This document shows, in pieces, positions 47,775-56,822 of a stretch of DNA of 64,000 nucleotides (its first letter is position 1; the number at the start of each line of letters is the position of its first letter). The DNA lies in contig NZ_VEIO01000001.1 in NCBI RefSeq assembly GCF_007680605.1, forward strand, positions 2,981,276 to 3,045,275, written 5' to 3'. The notes beneath the pieces are model-generated. The model ran no database searches. It was not told the DNA's origin and saw only the letters and a program-made list of their open reading frames with translations. Source of the stretch: Paenibacillus xylanexedens. Its GTDB lineage: Bacteria > Bacillota > Bacilli > Paenibacillales > Paenibacillaceae. Made by a program: the position numbers and the translations under genes.

Positions 47775-48809
47775 TTATCCTTGTTCCAAATTAGATAACG
47801 CTTTGTTTTTCTCCAGAAACCGGACATTGTGAGAGGAGACATTTGCCATATGCGGAGCAGATGGGTCCAGATATCGCTTGGCACTGTTCACTGCAAGTAT
47901 CGCATCACTAAAAGCCCCTGCAATAAGCCGTACCTTGCTTTCAAAAGTAATGAAGTCACCTGCGCCAAATACGCCGGGGATGTTTGTACGCATTTGTACG
48001 TCAACCTGAGCACCGTACTCGGATTTTTCCAGCCCCCATTCAACGAGTCTGCCAAAATCACGGTCATAGCCATGACTTACAAGCACTTCATCCACTTCAA
48101 TTTGTGCCGCCTCTCCGGTGACTGAGTGAATTAGTTCAACATGCTCTATACGGTCACCTAGCCCACATAAACGGGATAACTTATATGGCTTCATAACACG
48201 GACCCTGTCCTTCAGTTGGGCTACAAACTGTTCATGTGCTGTAAACTCATTTTGCCTGTGCGTTATAGTCACTTCGCTTGCAACTTTGGCAATCTCATGT
48301 GCCCAATCCACGGCTGAATTTCCTCCGCCCGAGATCAACACACGTTTATCGGAAAATTGGGATAATTCCGTCACTGTATAGTGCAGATTGGTAAGCTCAT
48401 ATCGGCTAGCTCCTTCGATATCAAGCCTCTGTACCTGGGTCATGCCTCTGCCGGCACATAGAAGGATCGTACGTGTGTAGTGCAGTTCTCCAGTTCGGGT
48501 GGCAAGGACAAACAGTCCATCCTCCCTTTTATACATTTGATCCACCTGTTGACCAAATACAATCGTTGGTTCAAACGTTCGTGCCTGAACCTCCAATGAA
48601 CGGATCAGCTTCTCACAACGAATAGGCTCAAAGCCCCCGACATCCCAGACCAGCTTTTCGGGGTAAGTACGCATGAATCCACCCAGCTCTTGCTTGGCTT
48701 CAATGATTTTGGTTCGCATATCCCTCATACCGCTGTAAAATGCAGCATACATGCCGGCCGGTCCACCACCAACAATGGTTATATCGTATATATCCGGTTT
48801 TGCTGTCAT
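47775..48809 (-). CDS. Ferredoxin-NADP reductase-like flavoprotein (cassette 2)
   Basis: 344 residues from the ATG at 48809, one base after the stop of the binding-protein gene; this makes it the same length as its paralogue at 30231-31262. FAD motif DITIVGGGPAGMYAAFYSG, NADP motif VLISGGGNSAVDWAHEIA and GVFGAGDFITFESKVRLI. There is no CxxC, so it is an FNR/YumC-type enzyme rather than thioredoxin reductase. The first 85 residues of the two copies are almost identical, and they diverge more in the NADP domain and the tail. The likely role is electron supply for release of iron from a siderophore, by context only. Confidence 0.88.
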   Translation of the reverse strand: MTAKPDIYDITIVGGGPAGMYAAFYSGMRDMRTKIIEAKQELGGFMRTYPEKLVWDVGGFEPIRCEKLIRSLEVQARTFEPTIVFGQQVDQMYKREDGLFVLATRTGELHYTRTILLCAGRGMTQVQRLDIEGASRYELTNLHYTVTELSQFSDKRVLISGGGNSAVDWAHEIAKVASEVTITHRQNEFTAHEQFVAQLKDRVRVMKPYKLSRLCGLGDRIEHVELIHSVTGEAAQIEVDEVLVSHGYDRDFGRLVEWGLEKSEYGAQVDVQMRTNIPGVFGAGDFITFESKVRLIAGAFSDAILAVNSAKRYLDPSAPHMANVSSHNVRFLEKNKALSNLEQG

Positions 48810-48810
48810 C

Positions 48811-49824
48811 CTATTGACCCAACTTTTCGACAACATAGTCCATTAGCTTAACCGAACCGATGGGACCTACACCGGAGGTAAAAGCACTTGTTTCTAACGG
48901 AAAAACATGATTATTTTTAACAGCTTTCAGATTCGCCCATATTTTGCTTTGTTTCAAATTCTCCATCGATTCCTTGGTGTCATACCCTTTGAGCGTTCTA
49001 TCTTCCAAGAAAATATAATCCGGATTCATCTCAGGCAAAAACTCCAGCGAGAAGGGATTAAACCAAACGTCGGCATCCTTAATCGCCTCAGGGCTTTTTA
49101 AACCCAACAGGTCATAGAAAAATAGGCTGCTGTTTCCGCCCTTCGGACCCATGTAACGGTAACGATTTTGTTCGACCCGAAGCACAAGCACCGTTTTATC
49201 TCCTATAGCCGTTGCAATTTTTTCCTTTGCCTGCTTCGCTTGTTCATCAAACTTGGCTAAAATCTGCTCGCTCTCTTTTGTTTTCTCAAATATAGCGGCC
49301 AGTTTGGGCATGGCGCGATCCATTTCACTATTGGCATCCAGCGCCACTGTAGGAGCTACTTTGGATAACTCATTATATATGCCTTGCTCCATGCCTTCTC
49401 CTGCGGTGAGAATGAGATCTGGCGACAGGTCCAGCAATTGCTCATAGTTCATTTGATATTGGTCAATTTCAATGGTCTTTACTCCATGTTCTTTAAAATA
49501 GGCTGGACGATATTCTGCCTCTACCTCCGGGGCATAAAGAACAACTTGGGGTATAACACCCATCTCAATTAAATATTCTGCGTATATTGAGTTCAATACA
49601 ACCAGATTTTGCGGATGAACAGGGATCGTTACCTCTCCGAATTGATCATGTACAACCTTCACTTCATTTGTGGCAGCGGACTCTGTTTGCGTAGATGTTG
49701 CCACCTCTGTTTGAGCACCTGCCGATCCGGCTTCAACTTGATCATTTGCTGTTTGATAGCTACATGCCGCGAGCAATAAAACAACAATCAGTAACACTCC
49801 TAAACCCTTCAACCTTAACGCCAT
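48811..49824 (-). CDS. Ferric-siderophore-binding lipoprotein (cassette 2)
   Basis: 337 residues, the same length as the cassette 1 protein. Lipobox LLAAC, then a Ser/Thr/Ala/Glu tether and a PF01497 domain from about residue 65 (GEVTIPVHPQNLVVLNSIYAEYLIE, NPDYIFLEDRTLKGYD, VGPIGSVKLMDYVVEKLGQ). A Fur box lies 27 bases upstream. It is followed by the flavoprotein gene and preceded by a Btr-like regulator, with no permease nearby. The tether is the least conserved part against cassette 1, as expected for paralogues. Confidence 0.92.
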   Translation of the reverse strand: MALRLKGLGVLLIVVLLLAACSYQTANDQVEAGSAGAQTEVATSTQTESAATNEVKVVHDQFGEVTIPVHPQNLVVLNSIYAEYLIEMGVIPQVVLYAPEVEAEYRPAYFKEHGVKTIEIDQYQMNYEQLLDLSPDLILTAGEGMEQGIYNELSKVAPTVALDANSEMDRAMPKLAAIFEKTKESEQILAKFDEQAKQAKEKIATAIGDKTVLVLRVEQNRYRYMGPKGGNSSLFFYDLLGLKSPEAIKDADVWFNPFSLEFLPEMNPDYIFLEDRTLKGYDTKESMENLKQSKIWANLKAVKNNHVFPLETSAFTSGVGPIGSVKLMDYVVEKLGQ

Positions 49825-49850
49825 AACTCATTTCTCCCCTTAAATTTATT

Positions 49851-49869
49851 GATAATGATAATTATTATC
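49851..49869 (-). promoter_or_regulatory. Fur box of iron cassette 2
   Basis: GATAATGATAATTATTATC, 18 of 19 consensus positions and identical to the cassette 1 box, again followed by an extra half-site. Confidence 0.93.
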
Positions 49870-49915
49870 AAATAATATCAAAATGATAAATTTAAGCTAT
49901 AGCATATCGTGCGTG

Positions 49916-51556
49916 TCAGTCTGGATTATTGTGCTTTCCTACATCCGGGTTTGTTAGACAACTGACGATTTCATCAAGAATCTTCTTTTGCCCTGTTATG
50001 CCATGACCATCCACCCACAGTGTTGTATCTACCTCATAAACACAATTGTTTTTTACAGCTCTCAGGCTGTTCCATTGGGGACTTTCTCTTAATTTCTTCA
50101 GATTCTCATCCGCACTGAAATGCTGCATTTTACGTTTCTCCACAAACAAATAATCCGGATTGGCCTGCATGAGCAAGTCCAGCGAGCAAAGATTAAACCA
50201 GGCCTTCCCCTTCTCAAGTGCTTGTGGCAAAGCCAAACCGAGTTGTCCATATAACAGCCGGGATATACTGTGAGAATGACCACCCAAATAACGGTAACCA
50301 AATGCCTCGACTCTTAACAGCATAACTGTAGAGGAACGTCGAATGATGGATTTCAGCAACTGATGTGCGTGATGTATTTCATTTTCCATCTGTCTTTCCA
50401 ATCGAGACGCCTGTTCTTCTCGTTGCAGCCATACAGCAAGTCGATGCAACACAAGCTCTACACCCATCGGAAGCCCTGTTAGAACAGGAGAAATACTGCG
50501 AAGTTTACTCTCAATTTCCTCTGTCCATGGATTGCCGATAATAAGTTCAGGTTCGGCTGTACGTATCGATTCCATATCCGCTCCATATTGGGGAATCTCC
50601 AGAAGCTTTACGTTGTGCGCATGAAACAGATCTCCTTGATGAGAATGCAGCATCGTAGGAATAGCCACTACAGCATATGGAACAATACCCAGATGGATCA
50701 TGACCTCTGCACATATAGGAGAAAGCGCAATGATACGGCGTTGGGACAACGTCTGTTGATAGCGTTTCGGAGCAACTCCTGTGATTTGTTTGAAACGGCG
50801 GCTGAAATAATTCGCATCCTCGAAGCCTGTTTTTTGGGCAATCTCCTGGACAGTGGCTGTAGTTCGCACCAAAGCTTCCTGAGCTCGATAGATTCGGTAA
50901 TGGGCCAAATAATCCAGCGGCGGCTTTCCATAGCGTTCATTGAACTTTCGAGAATAATGCCATGGACTGATCCCGGCGATCTCCGCAAGCCGCTTGCGTG
51001 TAATCATCTGCTCATAGTGTTCTTGCATAAAATCGATCGTTCGCAAAATACCTGCCTCTGGCTCAGCGCTCTGTTCAAGTTGTGCCTGATGATGGAGATA
51101 TAACAACTCATACAACAAATGTTGCTTTTGCATCCAGCTGGAGCCGTTACCCATTGTATGCATCTCATTCACATACTGAATAAGATTGGACAGCGCCCTG
51201 CCTGTTAATTGCTTTTTTTGATATGTAAGATGATTTCCCGGCGCTGGACGCCATTCCCCCTTCTCCACTTGCTGTCCCTCATCAAGTGAGGCAAACACCT
51301 CAAATTGGATATGCCAACCGTTCAAGTCCAAACTTGCCTCTTCCAGCATCTCTACCGTTGAATTCTCTTCAATAGCCAGCAGGTCGCCATATGAAACGTA
51401 AACTTTCTGACCATTTATTTTACAGCTTGTTTTTCCGTCAACAATCAAAAGAAAGCTGTAGTTTGATATATAGTGTTGTTCACCAACGGATATCCAGCCA
51501 CTGGTCAGTGACTTCATTGATTTCCACTGAGCAATCCATTTCATCGTGTCAGACAT
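49916..51556 (-). CDS. Btr-like AraC regulator with intracellular siderophore-binding domain (cassette 2)
   Basis: 546 residues from the ATG at 51556 (starts MSDTMKW; a GGAAG lies upstream). It has the same layout as its paralogue at 32378-34000: cupin-like domain, double HTH (YFSRRFKQITGVAPKRYQQ) and a C-terminal PF01497 domain (YDVxxE-type MESIRTAEPELIIGN, LMQANPDYLFVEKRKMQHFS) without signal peptide. It is expected to sense ferric siderophore in the cytoplasm and activate the downstream Fur-repressed pair. Divergence between the two sensor domains suggests different siderophores or conditions. Confidence 0.9.
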   Translation of the reverse strand: MSDTMKWIAQWKSMKSLTSGWISVGEQHYISNYSFLLIVDGKTSCKINGQKVYVSYGDLLAIEENSTVEMLEEASLDLNGWHIQFEVFASLDEGQQVEKGEWRPAPGNHLTYQKKQLTGRALSNLIQYVNEMHTMGNGSSWMQKQHLLYELLYLHHQAQLEQSAEPEAGILRTIDFMQEHYEQMITRKRLAEIAGISPWHYSRKFNERYGKPPLDYLAHYRIYRAQEALVRTTATVQEIAQKTGFEDANYFSRRFKQITGVAPKRYQQTLSQRRIIALSPICAEVMIHLGIVPYAVVAIPTMLHSHQGDLFHAHNVKLLEIPQYGADMESIRTAEPELIIGNPWTEEIESKLRSISPVLTGLPMGVELVLHRLAVWLQREEQASRLERQMENEIHHAHQLLKSIIRRSSTVMLLRVEAFGYRYLGGHSHSISRLLYGQLGLALPQALEKGKAWFNLCSLDLLMQANPDYLFVEKRKMQHFSADENLKKLRESPQWNSLRAVKNNCVYEVDTTLWVDGHGITGQKKILDEIVSCLTNPDVGKHNNPD

Positions 51557-51912
51557 ATAATCGATCTTCCCTCTCCGATTCAATCCTACTCTTTCAAAGT
51601 GAATAGAGGCTTCAAATACAAAAACACCACTTCATTTGGCAACGTGAACGTGTTAAGCATTCATTGCCACACAAAAGGGATGTCCTCTACATGATAGAGC
51701 AAAACCTGTAACAGAATCAACTTCCCTTCAAACCTCCCCCGCCTTCAAAGGGTTGTAAATGCTTCAACACGTGAAGTCTGCAGGATTCAAAAAAATTCGA
51801 TTATCCCTATTTGTTTTAGTTCCATCACAAAAAAACTTTACAACCTGACCAACGTCAGATAAAATCAGTTCAACATGTCACGTGACCAAACAACATATTA
51901 TGGAGGAATTTC
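51557..51912. other. Divergent control region with several palindromes
   Basis: About 355 bases, no gene. Dyads are CTTCA-ACACG-TGAAG at 51762-51776, CTGAC-CAAC-GTCAG at 51845-51858 and the perfect GTCACGTGAC at 51877-51886. The last two are close to the MFS start and are candidate operators for the TetR protein encoded behind it. Confidence 0.5.
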
Positions 51913-53121
51913 ATGAATACCCTGATTACAGGCATCTTGCCACAGAGGCTGTGGAGCAAATCGTTTATTTTTATCATGCTCGCCAATGCCCTTCTGTTTA
52001 TGGCCTTTGAAATGATGCTTCCGACTTTGCCCTTATTCGTATCCAGCCTGGGTGGAGGTGCTTCCCAAATTGGTCTTGTGACCGGCATATTTATGTTTTC
52101 GGCCATATTGGTCAGACCCTTTACTTCTGTTCTGGCAGCCCGAATGGACAAAAAGTTTCTTCTGATCATCGGCATTTTGATCTGTGCGTTAACAACTGGT
52201 GCATACTACCTTTCGTCAGGTATCGGGATGATTCTTGTTTTACGCGTCATTCACGGATTCGGGTTCGGTCTGGCAACCACTTATTTTGCCACGATTGCAA
52301 CAGAAAATATCCCCAGAGACCGCCGGGGAGAAGGGATGGGGTATTTCGGGGTAGGCGAAACGGTTGCTATTTCCATTGGTCCACTAATCGGAACCAGTCT
52401 GTTGCTGCAATATAACTACCAGAGCCTATTCATGGGCGGGATGTTCATTTTGTTGTTGGCACTTCTGATGGCCGTTTTTGTATCCAGAAAACCACAGGCG
52501 AATTCCAATAGCGAATCTGTGGCGAGTCACACGGCTTCCGTAAAACTTATTGAGAAAAAGGTGCTGTTTCCATCGTTGCTCATCTTGCTGGTTGGCATTG
52601 CGGCGGGTTCAATCATGTCTTTCGTCGCTTTATTTGCAGCCGAGAGAGGGTTCAGCAATATTGCCTGGTTTTTCTTCATTGTGGCAATTGCCAGCTTTGT
52701 GGTCAGACTGTTCTCAGGCACTATGTTTGACCGTCTGGGCCCTGGCTCCGTGCTTCTGCCCTCGGCGGTATTCGCCATTGCGGGGCTTCTGGCTCTGATT
52801 GTTGCCCAGAATCAAGTGCATTTCCTGATTGCCGCTGCGCTGTACGGTTTTGGTTTTGGTGCCATCTTCCCGGCGATCCAGACCTGGTGTGTCAATCTCG
52901 TGGAAGAACATGAGCATGAAAATGCGATGGCTTCCTTCTTTAATTTTTTTGATTTAGGTATCGGTGGTGGCTCATTGCTTCTGGGTCTAATTGCTTCTGC
53001 TTTTTCGTATACAATGGTCTATGCTGTATCTATCGCTGTTTTAGTAGTATATATCCTGTTATATTTGGTATACTCCCAGAAACAGAAGGAACGTAGAGCA
53101 TTCACTGGAGGTATACATTGA
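51913..53121 (+). CDS. MFS exporter in an operon with a TetR regulator
   Basis: 402 residues, 12 helices. Motif A-like region FTSVLAARMDKKFLLIIG, the helix-4 segment LVLRVIHGFGFGLATTYF and YFGVGETVAISIGPLIG in the antiporter-motif position; the YfcJ/YwoG-like group is the nearest in style. GGAGGA precedes the ATG. Four-base overlap with the downstream TetR gene implies a co-transcribed, self-regulated efflux unit. Next to the iron cassette it might export a siderophore, but drug efflux is equally likely. Confidence 0.87.
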   Translation: MNTLITGILPQRLWSKSFIFIMLANALLFMAFEMMLPTLPLFVSSLGGGASQIGLVTGIFMFSAILVRPFTSVLAARMDKKFLLIIGILICALTTGAYYLSSGIGMILVLRVIHGFGFGLATTYFATIATENIPRDRRGEGMGYFGVGETVAISIGPLIGTSLLLQYNYQSLFMGGMFILLLALLMAVFVSRKPQANSNSESVASHTASVKLIEKKVLFPSLLILLVGIAAGSIMSFVALFAAERGFSNIAWFFFIVAIASFVVRLFSGTMFDRLGPGSVLLPSAVFAIAGLLALIVAQNQVHFLIAAALYGFGFGAIFPAIQTWCVNLVEEHEHENAMASFFNFFDLGIGGGSLLLGLIASAFSYTMVYAVSIAVLVVYILLYLVYSQKQKERRAFTGGIH

Positions 53122-53684
53122 GCAAAAAACGAATTAAAGAGATTGCCATTCAACATTTTAATCGTCTCGGTTACGAGGGAGCCAAGATGGCACAGATTGC
53201 CGAGGAAGCTGGCATTCGCAAGCAGTCACTAGCTTATCATTATCCATCCAAAAAAGCGTTGCTACTGGAAGTATACGAGGAGGTTGTGCAGCAGGAGCAA
53301 CAGTTTGTACGGCATTTCTTTGGCAGTCCGATTGCCAGAGATACGCTTGAGCAGCAATTGCATGCCTTTTTGATTGAACACAAAAACCGCTTTCTGACAC
53401 ATCCCAATGTCGCCTTTATGTTTGTTCTCTCTTTTATTACACCGCTGGAAGTCCATGATTTTGTACTGGCCCAATATCGAATGTACCTCGGCACCTTGAA
53501 AGAAGAACTCACCGCTTTGTTCGCTAATCAGAAAGGAATCCGTCCGAGCCCGGAAGAAGCAACACTGGCTTTTGTGACCTTGATGGATGGTCTGGATGTG
53601 CAACTGGTATACGAGACAAGACAGTCATACGAGCAGGCTTTGGCAATTACCTGGAATGTATTCTGGGCAGGTATCCAATGCTAG
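53118..53684 (+). CDS. TetR/AcrR-family regulator
   Basis: 188 residues from a TTG start overlapping the MFS stop by four bases. The N-terminal HTH is AIQHFNRLGYEGAKMAQIAEEAGIRKQSLAYHYPSKKALL; the C-terminal helical ligand domain is about 55-188. It most likely represses the operon through the palindromes at 51845-51886. Confidence 0.88.
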   Translation: MSKKRIKEIAIQHFNRLGYEGAKMAQIAEEAGIRKQSLAYHYPSKKALLLEVYEEVVQQEQQFVRHFFGSPIARDTLEQQLHAFLIEHKNRFLTHPNVAFMFVLSFITPLEVHDFVLAQYRMYLGTLKEELTALFANQKGIRPSPEEATLAFVTLMDGLDVQLVYETRQSYEQALAITWNVFWAGIQC

Positions 53685-53727
53685 AAAGTAAATCCCCTCA
53701 TCATCATTGCATGAATTCATAAGAAAA

Positions 53728-53769
53728 GGCCTTTCGTAGCCATGTTTTTGACGTGAATGGCGAAAGGCC
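53728..53769. terminator. Hairpin between convergent genes
   Basis: GGCCTTTC pairs with GAAAGGCC, extended by GCCAT/ATGGC after a small bulge. The T tract is weak. Confidence 0.6.
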
Positions 53770-53873
53770 CTGTTTAAAACAGTTCAAAAATACATCAACG
53801 GATTAGCTTCTGCTATCTATATATAAAGTAAAGTGTATAACTAAAGTCTCCTGTCATTTTTTCCCAGTCGAAA

Positions 53874-54317
53874 TCAGTCAATCTGAATGCGTTTGTGTGC
53901 CTGTTCATCGCCCGGACGTTTTGGAATGTCCAGCTTCAGTACCCCATTTTCCAGCCGTGCCTTAATATTGTTCTCATCAATATGATCCACGTAGAAACGG
54001 CGGACGAATTCCCCGGCACGACGCTCTTGCCGAATGATTCGATGATCGTCATCCTTTTGCTCAACCAGTTCGTTACGTTTGGCGCGGATAACGAGTTCAT
54101 TGCCTTGCACCTGAATATCGATGTCTTCTTTGGCAAAGCCAGGCAATTCGGCTTCGACCAGATATTTGCCATCTTCCTCCCGAATGTCGGTGCGGAATGG
54201 CTGCATCCCCGTTCCAAACGACGAGAGGAATGAGGTGTCAACCATGTCATGGAAGGATTTCAGCATCTGTCCGAACGGGTCATCATTTCTTCTGCGAAAT
54301 GGAATCAGATCAAACAT
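53874..54317 (-). CDS. Hsp20/alpha-crystallin small heat-shock protein
   Basis: 147 residues from the ATG nine bases after AAGGAG (MFDLIPFRRR). The alpha-crystallin domain covers about 38-135 (FRTDIREEDGKYLVEAELPG, EDIDIQVQGNELVIRAKR, GVLKLDIPKRP). It is an ATP-independent holdase chaperone. A near-consensus CtsR operator lies 158 bases upstream, which would place it in the class III heat-shock regulon. Confidence 0.93.
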   Translation of the reverse strand: MFDLIPFRRRNDDPFGQMLKSFHDMVDTSFLSSFGTGMQPFRTDIREEDGKYLVEAELPGFAKEDIDIQVQGNELVIRAKRNELVEQKDDDHRIIRQERRAGEFVRRFYVDHIDENNIKARLENGVLKLDIPKRPGDEQAHKRIQID

Positions 54318-54474
54318 GAACATCATCTCCTTAAATGTGGTTGGGTGTGGTTGTTGCTTACATCTATTATTGTATTCATAACGTTAAAAAGGTTCAAAGC
54401 CGATAAAAAGCGATATAAGGCAATGATCTGCGATTTTGGCTAAATAGAATAAAATAGATCGTTTTATCATTTAT

Positions 54475-54491
54475 TTTGACTAAATTTGACC
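54475..54491 (-). promoter_or_regulatory. CtsR operator upstream of hsp20
   Basis: On the minus strand GGTCAAA-TTT-AGTCAAA fits the direct-repeat consensus RGTCAAA-NAN-RGTCAAA except for the middle A. The orientation matches hsp20. Confidence 0.75.
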
Positions 54492-54532
54492 TTCTGACTT
54501 TATCTGACCAATTATTGATGCTCCTCCGCATC

Positions 54533-55723
54533 TCACTGCGTATTGATCTTCTGTGCAGGCGCTGCTACTCCTTGGCTTTTACTTGCTCCCTTAAACTGTA
54601 ATATGGCTAAACAAAAAGCTATACCTACAGCGACAACACCCGCCCAATTCAATGATAGAACCGATGAACGGCTAATCACAAGTCCGCCCAACCCGGAACC
54701 CAGTGCAAAGCCAAATTGGATAAATGACGTATTCAAACTTAGCGCAATGTCCGGACTACGGGGCGCGAGCGTCACCAGATATAATTGCTGGGCTGGAGAG
54801 ATACTCCATGTGGCCAACATAAATATCATCAGCACCAGAATCAGCAAAATCAAATGTGTGCCCGTCACAGCAAATAACAGAAGCGTCACCCCTTGCAGCA
54901 CTAACCCGAGAAAAACGGTGAACTTCGACCCCCTGGCATCCGCCAATTGTCCACCCAATTTGGAACCCATAAAACTACAGATTCCTGCCAAAAACAAGAT
55001 CAGGCTAATTTCGGTCATGGATAAAGACGAGGTCGTTTGCAAAAACGGCGTAATATACGTAAACAAGGTTGCATAGCCGCCCACATATAACAGTGACATC
55101 ATCAATGCGATTATAATCGATTTATTTTTCAGCAACGAGAGCTGCATAATCAAGGTTACCTTCTCTTGCTCGCGGATGGAAGGAACCTTGCGATAAATAA
55201 TCAGAAATGGAACAACACTGAGGAGACCAATGACCATAAATAACATTCTCCAGCCAAACATTTCACTGAAAAATGTACCGATCGGCACGCCAAGCACGAG
55301 CGAGCTGCTTAGTCCCATCAGAATAATTCCGATCGCATTACCTCGCTTTTCATTCTCCACAAGCCTTGTCGCTGCCGCCATCGAAACGACCGTTGTCATG
55401 CCGCCGCTTGCTCCCTGAATGATGCGTATCCAGATCATCGCCTCATATGAGAGGTCCAACATCATGATGCCATTGCTGGCAATAAACACCCCAAAGGTGA
55501 ATAGCAGCAGTTTCCTGCGATCAACATTGATGGTTGAAGCGATCAGAATAGGGGCAATAATAGCCGCTGCAAGGGCAAAAACCGTGACTAACATGCCCGC
55601 TTCCGCCGTAGATACACCAAGATCGGCCGCCATCATCTCAATGATTCCGGTGATAATGTATTCAATGGTGCCGATCAGAAATACAGCCAGTGCCATAATA
55701 TAAATCGTGCCTTTATTTTTCAA
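54533..55723 (-). CDS. MFS transporter of the AraJ/YdhP type
   Basis: 396 residues, 12 helices, from a TTG start with GGAGTGAG upstream. IIEMMAADLGVSTAEAGMLVTVFALA and IRIIQGASGGMTTVVSMAAATRLV are characteristic of the DHA1 sugar-efflux/AraJ/YdhP group. It lies 72 bases downstream of a MerR-family regulator on the same strand. An inverted repeat in that gap could be an operator. Probably effluxes a hydrophobic compound sensed by the MerR protein. Confidence 0.87.
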   Translation of the reverse strand: MKNKGTIYIMALAVFLIGTIEYIITGIIEMMAADLGVSTAEAGMLVTVFALAAAIIAPILIASTINVDRRKLLLFTFGVFIASNGIMMLDLSYEAMIWIRIIQGASGGMTTVVSMAAATRLVENEKRGNAIGIILMGLSSSLVLGVPIGTFFSEMFGWRMLFMVIGLLSVVPFLIIYRKVPSIREQEKVTLIMQLSLLKNKSIIIALMMSLLYVGGYATLFTYITPFLQTTSSLSMTEISLILFLAGICSFMGSKLGGQLADARGSKFTVFLGLVLQGVTLLLFAVTGTHLILLILVLMIFMLATWSISPAQQLYLVTLAPRSPDIALSLNTSFIQFGFALGSGLGGLVISRSSVLSLNWAGVVAVGIAFCLAILQFKGASKSQGVAAPAQKINTQ

Positions 55724-55771
55724 CCGTTCTCACTCCATCTTCTATATGTTCGTTTTTCATTTAAGCGTTCT

Positions 55772-55793
55772 ATATAAGTCACTTCACTTATAT
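55772..55793. promoter_or_regulatory. Inverted repeat between MerR and MFS genes
   Basis: ATATAAGT at 55772-55779 and ACTTATAT at 55786-55793 around a six-base CACTTC-type centre, immediately after the MerR stop and about 50 bases before the MFS start. Confidence 0.45.
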
Positions 55794-55795
55794 CG

Positions 55796-56614
55796 TTACC
55801 TGCATGTGATAGGAATCTGAATCTCGATGTACTGAGCATCCTGTTCAGGGGATAAGGGCAAATAGTATTCTCTTCCCGGCTCATTTTCTTTGATCTGGTA
55901 GTTGTTTTTCTCGATCCACCGTGCTAGATGCACACAGGCTGCACCATCAAATGTAGAATGTGAATGAAACGCCATAGAGGCAACCATCGGTTCAGGTGGC
56001 AGGTTTCTCAGCTGAAACGGCTCAGCAACTGTCGGAGGCTCACCCGTTAAGTAATAACCGACTTCGAACTCGAATTCATCCTCTTTTCCATCCACATCTC
56101 GCCACAACACGACTTGCGGGCCCTGAATCCATTGACGGATATCTCTGGTCAGCAAAGAATCCAGATGACGTAGCAGCTCCGGAATGCGCTCTTCTCCCCC
56201 GTTTGCCTTAAAGAACATGAAGGTCTGAGTAGCCTCGGCTTTAATTCGGATCTCCTGGCCTGTCTCCCATTCTCCTTCGTTCCCCATAAGCTGGATACGT
56301 TCCTCAATACGAACAAGTCTGGCTTGTTCCGTGTCAATCATTTGCTGAATCTCACTTCGTTTCAGTCTCAACATGCCCTGAATCTGATCATGTGATATGT
56401 CTTCCTCTAGCAGCTGCCCGATCTGCGGCAGTGTGAAGCCCAATTCCTTATAGATCAGAATCCGGTTAAGTTCGAGCAACTGATCTGCGGAATAATATCG
56501 GTAGCCCGTGTCCTCGTCTACTTTACGCGGCTTGAGGATACCGATCTGGTCGTAATAGCGCAGCGTTTTTAAAGAAAGCTTGCTGAGTTTGGCAAACGTA
56601 CTAATTTTGAACAA
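55796..56614 (-). CDS. MerR-family regulator with effector-binding domain
   Basis: 272 residues from a TTG eight bases after GGAG. The winged HTH is STFAKLSKLSLKTLRYYDQIGILKP and DTGYRYYSADQLLELN, followed by a dimer coiled coil (about 75-120) and a GyrI-like ligand domain (about 125-270), the BmrR/BltR layout for sensing drugs. A textbook MerR-type promoter sits directly upstream, so it activates its own operon with the MFS gene downstream. Confidence 0.9.
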   Translation of the reverse strand: MFKISTFAKLSKLSLKTLRYYDQIGILKPRKVDEDTGYRYYSADQLLELNRILIYKELGFTLPQIGQLLEEDISHDQIQGMLRLKRSEIQQMIDTEQARLVRIEERIQLMGNEGEWETGQEIRIKAEATQTFMFFKANGGEERIPELLRHLDSLLTRDIRQWIQGPQVVLWRDVDGKEDEFEFEVGYYLTGEPPTVAEPFQLRNLPPEPMVASMAFHSHSTFDGAACVHLARWIEKNNYQIKENEPGREYYLPLSPEQDAQYIEIQIPITCR

Positions 56615-56645
56615 TATATCATCTCCAATCCATTAGCTTAACGTG

Positions 56646-56677
56646 AGTATACAGTCTCCCGTGCAGGGGAAAGTCAA
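56646..56677 (-). promoter_or_regulatory. MerR-type promoter with 20-base spacer
   Basis: On the minus strand TTGACT, then a spacer containing TTCCCC-TGCA-CGGGAG with dyad symmetry, then TATACT. The over-long spacer and central GGGAG/CTCCC dyad are the signature of MerR-activated promoters. About 30 bases separate it from the TTG start. Confidence 0.8.
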
Positions 56678-56733
56678 GGGTAGCATGGTAGATAAGTTGA
56701 GTTATGTAATCGAGATTTTAAAGACAACAGAAA

Positions 56734-56762
56734 AAGGACAGGAGCAATGTTCCCCTGTCCTT
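56734..56762 (-). terminator. Terminator after the carboxylesterase gene
   Basis: AAGGACAGG and CCTGTCCTT arms. The minus-strand stem is followed by a TTTTTC tail. Confidence 0.85.
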
Positions 56763-56822
56763 GCTTCTCATTTTAAGTTAATTGCCGTCATTTTTCTCAA
56801 CTTAATTTTTGTAGTTCTTCAT

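Noticed and set aside
51557..51912. Fur box shared by the second AraC-SBP regulator and the MFS gene
   Set aside because: No GATAAT-type dyad is present in this gap; the palindromes there have a different sequence.
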